Positions 1 through 6,757 of a DNA stretch of 10,049 bases are shown in pieces. The translations under genes and the position numbers were made by a program. The notes under the pieces were generated by a model. It was not told where the DNA came from, did no database searches, and worked only from the letters and a program-made list of their open reading frames with translations. Position 1 is the first letter of the stretch, and the number at the start of each line of letters is the position of its first letter. This DNA is from Anaerolineae bacterium (lineage in GTDB: Bacteria > Chloroflexota > Anaerolineae > JAAYZQ01). The stretch is from assembly GCA_016926595.1 (NCBI GenBank), contig JAFGOG010000217.1, positions 1-10,049 of the forward strand, read 5' to 3'.

Positions 1-1916
1 GCCACGTACACCGCGTCATAGCCCTCCTTCAGCAGCTCCTCGGGCGCCGCTGTCACCGGGTGGTTCAGTTTCAGCTCTACCCCCAGCCCGGTGATCCGCT
101 CAATGTCCGCCCTCACCACCTCCGGCGGGATCCGGAAGCGCGGCGCGATCGCCGGCATCCCCCCTGCCATCTCCCGCGCCTCGAAAATGGTGACCTGCAC
201 GCCATTGAGGGCCAGGAAATAGGCCGCCGACAGCCCTGCCGGCCCGCCCCCGATTATGGCCACCCTCGGCCCGGCGGCGACCGGCCCGCTACCCCTGGGA
301 TCGCCGGGCTCCAGCCCGGCAACCGCCGCCCTGCCGCGCTCGAACGCAAAGCGCTTCAGCGCCCGGATGGCCACCGGCTGGTCATAGTTGTTGCGCGTGC
401 AGCGCGTCTGGCACAGGTGCGTGCACACATAGCCGGTTATGCCTGGCAGCGGGTTGCGCCGCAGGATCACCTCCAGCGCCTGGTCGTCCTGGCCCTGGGC
501 GATCAGCCAGGCATACTCGGGCACGTCCTGGCGCACCGCGCACTGCGCCGTGCAGGGAGCGGCGATGCAGTCAAACCGCTCCAGCCCCGTGTCCACCTTT
601 GGCGAGCCGTGCGGGAAATAGCTCCTCTTGTAGCGCGGCTCCTTCACCGCCTCGGCCGCCGCCGCCTCCAGGCTGGCCATCCGCTCCCGGGCCAGCTCCT
701 TCAAGCTCGAGGCGCCCCGCGCCCGCATCCCCCGCTCCAGCTCCTCCAGCCAGTGCCCCAGCCGGGCATAGCCCCCCGGCTTGAGCAGGTCGGAAGCAGC
801 GGTGACCGGCAGCGCCCCCGCCGCCAGCAGGGTCGTCAGGTTGAGCGCGTCAGCTCCTCCCGAGTACGACACGTTCAGATCCCCGTCAAACTCCTTCACC
901 AGCTTGTAGAACAGGCTGACCGTGACCGGGTACAGCGCCTGCCCCGACATGTACATCTCGTCGCCGGGCAGCGCCCCCCGGTGGTTGGCCATCGCCAGCG
1001 TGTTGCTCAGCTTGACCCCGAAAAAGAGGCCGCGCTCGGCCGCCGTCTGCTTGAGCCTCTTGATCAGGCTTACCGCCCGGTCGTACTGCAGATCATGCTC
1101 AAACACCGCATCCGGGATCCGGATCTCCCGGTAGCCGAGATCGTCGTGCAGGATGCGCATCACCGCCTCCTGGCCAAGCAGCGTCGGATTCAGCTTGACG
1201 ATCGTATGCAGCCCCCGTTCCTCCAGTAGGTAGCGGGCGATCTGCTCGATCTCGTCCGGCGGGCAGCCGTGCATCGTCGACAGGGTGACGCTGTTGGTCA
1301 GCCGGCTCGGGATCTGCACGTCCGAAGGAGCCAGGCCGGGGAAGCCGGCCAGCATCGCGCGCAGCTCGGCCACCTCCTCCGAGGCGTCCTCCATCCGGTC
1401 CATGAACCGCTGCATCGGCGGCTTCCGGATCCCCTCCAGGTTATAGCCCACACTCATATTAAAGACGGTGCCCAGCGGCGCCTTGTCCCAGCCGAGCAGC
1501 CGGCGCAGGACATGGATCAAAGCCCAGGCCTTGACATACTCCCCCAACGACTGCGACAGCTTCAGCTCCTGCGACCACTCGACGTTATAGCCCTCCCCCG
1601 TGGGCGCCACGTCGATGCACGGCCGGGGGATCTCCAGCTCGTCCATGATCTGGACCGTCTTTAGCTCGATGAAACGGCCGCCGCACAGCCACGAGCACAC
1701 GATATTCTGCGTCAGTTGGGTGTGGGGGCCGGCTGCCGGTCCGATCGGAGTCGCCAAAGGCTCGCCGAACATCCCCTCGACGGCAAAGGGGGCATCTGGC
1801 CTGGGGGTGTAAAACAGAGACCGGTGAATGCCAAAGATCGTCCCGTTCTCCCCATATTCCTTCAGGATCCACCTCAGAAGCCTGTCAAACGGTTGCACCT
1901 TCATGAGCCCAGACAT
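1..1916 (-). CDS. ygfK: YgfK-like Fe-S/FAD oxidoreductase (N-terminal 638 residues, cut by window edge)
   Basis: The frame is open from ATG 1916 to the window edge. The start is chosen because GGGAGG lies 5 bases upstream; a second Met at codon 5 is less well placed. Residues about 1-430 resemble the YgfK N-terminal domain, including GPAAGPHTQL, GGRFIELKTVQ and STMHGCPPDEIE. An Fe-S region of the glutamate synthase small subunit type follows, with Cys 450, 455 and 459 and a C-x3-C-x3-C motif at 498, 502 and 506. A dinucleotide-binding GGGPAG motif lies near residue 555. E. coli YgfK has about 1030 residues, so roughly 390 should lie left of the window. YgfK is often named 'putative selenate reductase subunit', but its position in ygeW-type clusters fits flavin-dependent electron transfer in purine or amino-acid catabolism. 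The physiological donor and acceptor are unknown. It is the last visible gene of the block, 72 bp after the carbamate kinase gene and behind a hairpin. Confidence 0.9.
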   Translation of the reverse strand, partial: MSGLMKVQPFDRLLRWILKEYGENGTIFGIHRSLFYTPRPDAPFAVEGMFGEPLATPIGPAAGPHTQLTQNIVCSWLCGGRFIELKTVQIMDELEIPRPCIDVAPTGEGYNVEWSQELKLSQSLGEYVKAWALIHVLRRLLGWDKAPLGTVFNMSVGYNLEGIRKPPMQRFMDRMEDASEEVAELRAMLAGFPGLAPSDVQIPSRLTNSVTLSTMHGCPPDEIEQIARYLLEERGLHTIVKLNPTLLGQEAVMRILHDDLGYREIRIPDAVFEHDLQYDRAVSLIKRLKQTAAERGLFFGVKLSNTLAMANHRGALPGDEMYMSGQALYPVTVSLFYKLVKEFDGDLNVSYSGGADALNLTTLLAAGALPVTAASDLLKPGGYARLGHWLEELERGMRARGASSLKELARERMASLEAAAAEAVKEPRYKRSYFPHGSPKVDTGLERFDCIAAPCTAQCAVRQDVPEYAWLIAQGQDDQALEVILRRNPLPGITGYVCTHLCQTRCTRNNYDQPVAIRALKRFAFERGRAAVAGLEPGDPRGSGPVAAGPRVAIIGGGPAGLSAAYFLALNGVQVTIFEAREMAGGMPAIAPRFRIPPEVVRADIERITGLGVELKLNHPVTAAPEELLKEGYDAVYV

Positions 1917-1949
1917 GGTCCCTCCCTTTGGTCCGCGCCTCAAAATCGC

Positions 1950-1982
1950 AGACATCGAAAGCCTTTCGGACTTTCGATGTCT
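1950..1982 (-). promoter_or_regulatory. Perfect 12-bp stem-loop between the carbamate kinase and ygfK genes
   Basis: AGACATCGAAAG (1950-1961) and CTTTCGATGTCT (1971-1982) are perfect inverted repeats around a 9-nt loop. In the transcribed direction the stem is followed by GCGATTTTGAGG, which is a poor U-tract, so it is not a typical intrinsic terminator. It occupies most of the 72-bp gap and ends about 33 bases before the ygfK start. Attenuation, mRNA processing or 3'-end protection of the upstream message are possible roles. The stem is seen directly; the role is inference. Confidence 0.6.
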
Positions 1983-1988
1983 CCGCAC

Positions 1989-2939
1989 TCATGCCCCTAT
2001 CCACGTCCCCGTCTGCCCATCCAGCGCGCGGGCGATGTTGGGCGGATCGGTGATGAGCGCCTTCCCCGCCGGGTGTGCATCCAGGTAGGCGATCACCGCC
2101 TCGATCTTGGGTCCCATGCTGCCGGCCGGGAACTGCTTCTCCGCCTGGTACCGGCGCGCCTCGGACACCGTCATCCGCTCCAGCCACTTCTGGTCGGGCT
2201 TGTTAAAGTTGACCGCCACCTGCGACACGCCGGTCGAGATCAGGAACAGGTCGGCCTTTAGCTCCTGGGCCAGCAGGCTACTGGCCCGGTCCTTGTCGAT
2301 CACCGCATAGGTGCCGATCAGGTCGCCCTTCTCATCCTCGATCACCGGGATCCCGCCGCCGCCCACCGTGATCACCACAAACCCGCTGTCGATCAGCCTG
2401 CGCACCGCGTCCAGCTCGACAATGCGCAGCGGTATCGGCGACGCGATCACCCGCCGCCACCCACGGCCGGCGTCCTCGATCACCCGCCAGCCTTCCTTCT
2501 CGAACTTGCGGGCCTTTTCCTCGCTGGTAAACCCCCCAATCCCCTTTGTTGGGTTCTCAAAGGCGGGGTCATTCCTGTCGACCAGGACCCGAGTTACCAC
2601 CGCCGTCACCGGCCGGCTGATCCCGCGATGCCGGAACTCGTTGCCCAGCGCCTGGCTGAGCATATAGCCGATCGAGCCCTGGGTGTCCGCGCCGATCACA
2701 TCCAGCGGCGTCGGGTGGACCTCAGGCTCCGCCAGCTCGTTGCGGCGCAGAATAAAGCCCACCTGCGGCCCGTTTCCGTGGGTGACCACCAGGTTCCACC
2801 CCCGCTCGATCATGTCCGCCAGGTGCTTGCACGTCTCGCGCACCGCATCCCACTGCGAAGGCACATCCTCGTGCTTGGGATCCAGGATCAAAGAATTGCC
2901 GCCGACGGCGACCACCGCGGTCCCGACTTTGTCGCTCAC
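1989..2939 (-). CDS. arcC: Carbamate kinase (ArcC/YqeA type)
   Basis: This 316-residue protein has the usual length of carbamate kinases. It would catalyse carbamoyl phosphate + ADP to ATP + NH3 + CO2 in the cytoplasm, the ATP-yielding end of carbamoyl-based fermentations. Family motifs in order are AVGGNSL (11-17), THGNGPQVG (53-61), GGGGIPV (193-199), VIDKDRAS (213-220) and GSMGPKIEA (273-281), all typical of the amino-acid kinase fold. The start is GTG at 2939 with AGGAGG about 6 bases upstream. That Shine-Dalgarno overlaps the TAG stop of the preceding carbamoyltransferase gene (TAGGAGG), with only 9 bp between the two frames, so the genes are probably translationally coupled. In E. coli the counterpart in the ygeW cluster is yqeA. 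In an arginine deiminase setting the same enzyme is arcC, but no arcA is visible here. Confidence 0.95.
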   Translation of the reverse strand: MSDKVGTAVVAVGGNSLILDPKHEDVPSQWDAVRETCKHLADMIERGWNLVVTHGNGPQVGFILRRNELAEPEVHPTPLDVIGADTQGSIGYMLSQALGNEFRHRGISRPVTAVVTRVLVDRNDPAFENPTKGIGGFTSEEKARKFEKEGWRVIEDAGRGWRRVIASPIPLRIVELDAVRRLIDSGFVVITVGGGGIPVIEDEKGDLIGTYAVIDKDRASSLLAQELKADLFLISTGVSQVAVNFNKPDQKWLERMTVSEARRYQAEKQFPAGSMGPKIEAVIAYLDAHPAGKALITDPPNIARALDGQTGTWIGA

Positions 2940-2948
2940 CGGTCCCTC

Positions 2949-3986
2949 CTACAGGTTCCCCATCGTCAGCGCCATCACCGCCTTTTGTACGTGCAGGCGG
3001 TTCTCGGCGATGTCATAGATGGCGCTGCGCGGGCCGCTGGCCACCTCGTCGGCCACCTCCATGCCCCGGTCGATCGGCATCGGGTGGGTAAAGATCGCGT
3101 TGTCGGTCCGGGCCATCCGCTCCACGCTGGTGATCCAGCCCGGGATCGCCTTGGCCTTGTCCTGCTCGGCCTTTTTCTGGAACGCGCCGTCCTGGTAGGC
3201 CTCGGGAGTCACCCAGTTGCGGCTGTACACCACATGCACCCCGTCGTACGCCGCGTCGGGGTCGCTCGTGACGCTAAAGCTGGTCCCGTTGGCTGCGCAG
3301 TTGGCCTTTGTCCACTCGTACACCTGCGGATCGAGATCGTATCCCTCCGGACGCGCCACCGTCACGTTCATCCCAAAGCGAGACGCCACCAGCAGCGCCT
3401 CCTGCACGCTGCACCACGACCGCGCCAGCGCCCCCGAGGCCCACGTCAGCAGGAAATTCTTGCCCTTCAAGGCCTCATAGTTGGGCCGGCCGGGCCCCTC
3501 GCCAAACCACTCCGCCCAGCCCATGACGTCGGCCATCCCCTGGCACGGGTGGAACTTGTCGTCGGCCATGTTGATGATCGGCACATCAGCATAGTGCGCG
3601 TACTCGCGCAGCAGCTCGTTGCCCACCCCATAATAGGGCACCTTGTCCTCCAGGATCCGCAGCCCGATGCCGCACGCATAGCGCGCCATTACCCTGGCCG
3701 CGTCCTCGGTCGTCTCCCCCGCCGTCGTCGCCGTTTTCAGCCGCATCGCCCCCGGCTCAAGGAACTGGGCGTGCCCCCCCAGCTCGGTGGCCGCGCACTC
3801 AAAGCTCTGCCGCGTCCGCACCGACGGGTTGTAAAAGAACATGAAAAACGTCTTGTGCGCCAGGATGCTCGTCCAGCGCGGCGAAAACCGGTCGCGCTTC
3901 ATCCGGGCCGCCAGGTCCAACAACTCGTCGAGCTGCGCCTTGGTCCACTCCTGGCTCACGATCAAGTCCTTGCCAAACAGGTCCAT
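2949..3986 (-). CDS. Second knotted-type carbamoyltransferase paralogue with HPMP in place of HCLP
   Basis: This is a 345-residue member of the aspartate/ornithine carbamoyltransferase superfamily. The start is ATG 3986, with GAGGAGG 5 bases upstream; an in-frame TTG at 4010 lacks such a signal. The carbamoyl-phosphate loop is FFYNPSVRTR (50-59) and HPCQ lies at 146-149. At 301-304, where ornithine-type enzymes and the neighbouring YgeW carry HCLP, it reads HPMP, followed by IDRGMEVADEV. It is clearly related to the upstream YgeW, sharing RTRxSFE, LGGHA, HPCQxMAD, DRGxEVxDEV and AENRLHxQKAVM, but has diverged strongly. The amino-acid side of the active site therefore probably differs, while carbamoyl phosphate binding looks intact. 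It may be a second enzyme with another substrate or a partner subunit of YgeW. Its place between ygeW and the carbamate kinase gene suggests phosphorolysis that feeds carbamoyl phosphate to the kinase. Confidence 0.88.
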   Translation of the reverse strand: MDLFGKDLIVSQEWTKAQLDELLDLAARMKRDRFSPRWTSILAHKTFFMFFYNPSVRTRQSFECAATELGGHAQFLEPGAMRLKTATTAGETTEDAARVMARYACGIGLRILEDKVPYYGVGNELLREYAHYADVPIINMADDKFHPCQGMADVMGWAEWFGEGPGRPNYEALKGKNFLLTWASGALARSWCSVQEALLVASRFGMNVTVARPEGYDLDPQVYEWTKANCAANGTSFSVTSDPDAAYDGVHVVYSRNWVTPEAYQDGAFQKKAEQDKAKAIPGWITSVERMARTDNAIFTHPMPIDRGMEVADEVASGPRSAIYDIAENRLHVQKAVMALTMGNL

Positions 3987-4022
3987 CGTATCCTCCTCAG
4001 CCAAGCCCAAAGCAGCTTGCAG

Positions 4023-5090
4023 CTATTTACCGCCCATGATCAGCGACATGACCGCCTTTTGCGCATGCAGCCGGTTTTCCGCCTCGTCAAAGGCAGCGCT
4101 CAGCCAGCCATCGCCCGTCTCCTTGTCGATCACCTCGTCGGTCACCTCAAAGCCGCGGTCGCACGGCAGGCAGTGCATATAGATCGCCTGCTTGTCGGCC
4201 AGCTCCATGTGCTCCCGGTCGCAAATCCAGCCCTTGTTGGCGTCAAAGATCTGCTGCGTCCTTTTCGGATCATTTTCACCCACCGGCGGCTGAAAGATCG
4301 GCGTGGCCGCCCACGCCTTGGGATAAACTACGTGGGCGCCGGTCAGCGACTCTTCAAAGTCGTTTGTGACCTGGAACGACCCGCCGGCCTCGGCCGCCTG
4401 CTTCTCGCACGCCGACAGCACCTCCGGATCCAGCTCCATCCCCTTCGGATGGGCCAGCGTCACCTCCATGCCCACCTTTGTCGCGGCGATGATCGCGCTC
4501 TGCGGCACCGCCCGCGGCTTGTGGATACTCGGCGAATAGGCCCAGCTCATGGTGAACTTGACCCCCTTGAACGCGCCAAACTTTTCCTTGACCGTCATGA
4601 TGTCGGCCATCGCCTGGCAGGGATGGTACTTGTCGCACTCCATATTGATCACCGGGATGCCCGCCCAGTAGGCAAAGTTGCGGATCATCTCGTGGGCGCC
4701 CCCATATTCCCAGTCCACCGGGTCGCCGTAGCAGCGGATGGCGATGGCATGTCCCATCCGCGCCAGCGTCCGCGCCACGTCCGACACCCGCTCGGTGCTG
4801 TAGGCCACCTCCCGGCCCGGCAGCGCCGGGGTATAGATCCGGCTCGGATCCAGGTAGTGGGCATGCCCGCCAAGCTGCGTCATCCCCGCCTCAAAGCTGT
4901 TGCGGGTGCGCAGGCTCTGGTTGTAAAAGATCATGAATAGCGTCTTGCCCCTCAGCAGGTGGTCGTGCGGCTCGCTCAGCGCAAAACGCCGCTTCAGGTC
5001 GAACGCCACGTCGAGGATCGTATCCACCTCCTCACGGCTATAGTCGAGCAGCGTCAAATAGTCTCGACCGCGAAACGTTTCGGTTTTCAT
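4023..5090 (-). CDS. ygeW: YgeW-like knotted carbamoyltransferase
   Basis: This 355-residue carbamoyltransferase superfamily member carries FYNQSLRTRNSFE (55-67) for carbamoyl phosphate, HPCQAMAD (156-163) and MHCLPCDRGFEVTDEV (305-320). The FYNxSLRTR form and the long segment between HPCQ and HCLP resemble the knotted branch (N-acetyl- and N-succinyl-ornithine carbamoyltransferases and YgeW) more than classical ArgF. The E. coli YgeW substrate was long unknown, and 2,3-diaminopropionate-related ureido compounds have been proposed from its cluster. The start is ATG 5090 with AAGGAG about 9 bases upstream. The gene lies 33 bp after the PLP enzyme gene and 36 bp before the paralogue, consistent with one operon. 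In the catabolic direction it would phosphorolyse a carbamoylated amine to carbamoyl phosphate. A plain ornithine carbamoyltransferase is a less likely alternative given YgfK in the same block. Confidence 0.9.
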   Translation of the reverse strand: MKTETFRGRDYLTLLDYSREEVDTILDVAFDLKRRFALSEPHDHLLRGKTLFMIFYNQSLRTRNSFEAGMTQLGGHAHYLDPSRIYTPALPGREVAYSTERVSDVARTLARMGHAIAIRCYGDPVDWEYGGAHEMIRNFAYWAGIPVINMECDKYHPCQAMADIMTVKEKFGAFKGVKFTMSWAYSPSIHKPRAVPQSAIIAATKVGMEVTLAHPKGMELDPEVLSACEKQAAEAGGSFQVTNDFEESLTGAHVVYPKAWAATPIFQPPVGENDPKRTQQIFDANKGWICDREHMELADKQAIYMHCLPCDRGFEVTDEVIDKETGDGWLSAAFDEAENRLHAQKAVMSLIMGGK

Positions 5091-5123
5091 TGTCCTATGC
5101 TCCTTTTGGTTTGAGTTCTTGTT

Positions 5124-6587
5124 CTACAACAAGCCCGTCATCTCGTTAAATTCTGAGATCAGGGCGTCGATCTCGTCCACCTGCTCCTGGATATCGCTCC
5201 AGTAGGTCGGATCGTACCACTGCGCTTGGATCTCCTGGTAGGTCTTGCCCTGCTGCTCTACCCAGGTATAATACTTCAAGTTGTGGATCCGCTTCCGATC
5301 CCAATAGCCCAGCTCCTCCACATAGTCCACCGTGCAGCCGAGCAGGTGCCGGTGATAGTCGGCCGCCGCATCCCGCTCCGTATACTCCCCGCGCTCCTCC
5401 CGCAGCTCCCGGGTGCGACTGTGGTAAAGCTCCATCGAATCGGTCCACACCGTCAGCACCACATCCTGCTCCCCCAGCTCGTACCACCTGGCAAACTTGA
5501 TGCACGACAGCACGTTGGCGATGCTGGAGATGCCCATCAGGTCCAGTTGGCTCACCAGATCCTCGGGCACGCCCTGTTCCGCCAGATAAGCCCGCCCCGC
5601 CGGCTCGTTGAACAGCCGCACCAAGCTCAGGCACGCCTCGTCGTCGATCGCCACCACCAGGTCGGTGTTCTTGAGGTTGTGGATCCACGGCACGTGCTTG
5701 TCACCGATCCCCTCGATCCGGTGCCCGCCAAAGCCGTTGATCAGCAGCGTCGGGCATTGCAGCGCCTCGCTGGCCGCCACCTTGCTGGTGGGGAACAGCC
5801 TCTTTAAATAATCGCCGCAGCCGATCGTTCCCGCCGAGCCGGTCGTCAGCACCACCCCCCGGTACTCGTCCCCCGGCCGCATCTCCTGCCCCAGCACCTC
5901 CTCCATCGCCCGCCCGGTCACGTCATAGTGCCACAGGTGGTTGCCAAACTCGTCGAACTGGTTAAAGATGACAATGTCGTCGCCCCGCATTCGCCGCAGC
6001 TCCCAGCACTTGTCAAAGATCTCCTTGACGTTGCTCTCGCAGCCCGGCGTGGCGATCACCTCCCCCGACACCGTCGCCAGCCACTCGAACCGCTCCCGGC
6101 TCATCTCCTCAGGCAAGATCGCGATCGACTCGCACGCCAGCAGCGTTGCATCGTACGCCCCGCCCCGGCAATAGTTGCCCGTCGACGGCCACACCGCCTT
6201 TTGGCTCGTTGGGTCAAATTGCCCCGTCACCAGCCGCGGCACCAGGCAGCCGAACGTGGCGCCCACCTTGTGCGCCCCGGTCGGAAACCACTTGCCCACC
6301 AGCGCGATGATCCGCGCCGGCACCCCCGTCAGCGCTGGCGGCAGCTCCACATAGTTCACCCCGCCAAAGCCGCCCCCAAACGCCGCCGGCTCATTCTTCC
6401 ACGTGATCCGGAACAGGTTCCGCGAGTCCACGTCCCACAGCCCCACTCCCTTGAGCTGCTCCTTGATCCTGGCCGGGATCAGCCCCGGATCCCGCATCTG
6501 GGCAAAGGTCGGGATCAGAATATTCCGCTCCCGCGCCCGCTGGACGACCCGTTTCCGCCGTCCCTCATCGACAGTCAGATTAATCAT
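5124..6587 (-). CDS. Fold-type II PLP-dependent enzyme (cysteine synthase/threonine synthase superfamily) with C-terminal extension
   Basis: This 487-residue protein is a member of the tryptophan synthase beta/cysteine synthase superfamily. The PLP lysine is most likely Lys107 in PTGAHKVGA, since the GAHK pattern also holds the PLP lysine of TrpB. A substrate-loop motif STGN lies at 135-138 and a glycine-rich phosphate-binding loop TTGSAGTIGCG at 248-258. After about residue 385 comes a charged extension of roughly 100 residues (RTRELREERG..., HRHLLGCTVDYVEELGYWD, IHNLKYYTWVEQQGK). It is longer than the roughly 400-residue diaminopropionate ammonia-lyase YgeX and not obviously the same family, though it holds the ygeX position next to ygeW. 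Inferred role: elimination or replacement on an amino acid released by, or fed to, the carbamoyltransferases. The start is ATG 6587 with a moderate AAGG-type Shine-Dalgarno. The exact reaction cannot be told from sequence. Confidence 0.85.
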   Translation of the reverse strand: MINLTVDEGRRKRVVQRARERNILIPTFAQMRDPGLIPARIKEQLKGVGLWDVDSRNLFRITWKNEPAAFGGGFGGVNYVELPPALTGVPARIIALVGKWFPTGAHKVGATFGCLVPRLVTGQFDPTSQKAVWPSTGNYCRGGAYDATLLACESIAILPEEMSRERFEWLATVSGEVIATPGCESNVKEIFDKCWELRRMRGDDIVIFNQFDEFGNHLWHYDVTGRAMEEVLGQEMRPGDEYRGVVLTTGSAGTIGCGDYLKRLFPTSKVAASEALQCPTLLINGFGGHRIEGIGDKHVPWIHNLKNTDLVVAIDDEACLSLVRLFNEPAGRAYLAEQGVPEDLVSQLDLMGISSIANVLSCIKFARWYELGEQDVVLTVWTDSMELYHSRTRELREERGEYTERDAAADYHRHLLGCTVDYVEELGYWDRKRIHNLKYYTWVEQQGKTYQEIQAQWYDPTYWSDIQEQVDEIDALISEFNEMTGLL

Positions 6588-6610
6588 ATTGCCTTTCCTT
6601 CCCCTTTCCT

Positions 6611-6668
6611 GTCATTCTGACCGCTGTACAGCGCGGCGTAGTATGCCGCAGCGCAGCGAAGAATCTCC
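6611..6668. repeat. Interspersed repeat-like element, TCATTCTGA...GAAGAATCT type, with internal hairpins
   Basis: The ends TCATTCTGA (6612-6620) and GCGAAGAATCT match a short non-coding repeat I recognise from many Chloroflexota and other environmental genomes. Between them lie a 10-bp palindrome GCTGTACAGC (6623-6632) and a small stem-loop GCGGC (6633-6637)/GCCGC (6645-6649). Copy number cannot be judged from this single window, where I see only one copy. Confidence 0.5.
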
Positions 6669-6678
6669 CTCCCCGCCC

Positions 6679-6715
6679 GCTGATAGCTGAAAGCCGAGAG
6701 CTTTCAGCCATCAGC
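6679..6715. repeat. 16-bp near-perfect inverted repeat (hairpin) in the regulator-PLP gene spacer
   Basis: GCTGATAGCTGAAAGC (6679-6694) pairs with GCTTTCAGCCATCAGC (6700-6715) with one A/C mismatch, around the 5-nt loop CGAGA. No T-tract follows on either strand, so it is unlikely to be an ordinary intrinsic terminator. It sits inside the predicted operon transcript and could stabilise or process the mRNA, or simply be part of a repeat element. Confidence 0.6.
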
Positions 6716-6716
6716 C

Positions 6717-6747
6717 ATCCGCGTTCATCAGCGTTAATCTGCGTCCC
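6717..6747. repeat. GCGTTNATC short-period repeat element
   Basis: Three successive units starting GCGT occur at 10-bp spacing: GCGTTCATCA (6721), GCGTTAATCT (6731) and GCGTCCC (6741), preceded by ATCC. This resembles a widely dispersed bacterial non-coding repeat (its reverse complement contains AGATTAACGC and TGATGAACGC). It ends about 10 bp from the stop codon of the regulator gene. The 10-bp units are visible here; its multi-copy status is recalled, not shown. Confidence 0.45.
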
Positions 6748-6757
6748 AAAATCCCCC

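Noticed and set aside
60..1229. Plus-strand open frame of 389 codons at the left edge
   Set aside because: It is antisense to the YgfK homologue, which has recognisable motifs throughout; the plus-strand product is Arg/Pro/His-rich without any domain.
1..1916. Literal 'selenate reductase' function for the YgfK homologue
   Set aside because: The name comes from a weak historical annotation. The context of carbamoyltransferases and carbamate kinase argues for amino-acid or purine catabolism, and no molybdoenzyme is visible.
3984..4010. TTG 4010 as the start of the second carbamoyltransferase
   Set aside because: It lacks a ribosome binding site. ATG 3986 has GAGGAGG at ideal distance and gives the expected N-terminus.
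2628..4940. Very long plus-strand open frame (770 codons)
   Set aside because: It is antisense to two clear carbamoyltransferase genes and part of the carbamate kinase gene. Its composition (Arg/His/Leu/Pro-rich, no motifs) is that of an antisense shadow in GC-rich DNA.
1989..5090. Arginine deiminase pathway (arcABC)
   Set aside because: No arginine deiminase or arginine-ornithine antiporter is present. The two transferases resemble the knotted YgeW branch and ygfK is adjacent.
6679..6715. Intrinsic terminator between the regulator and PLP genes
   Set aside because: The stem is strong, but neither strand has a T-tract after it.
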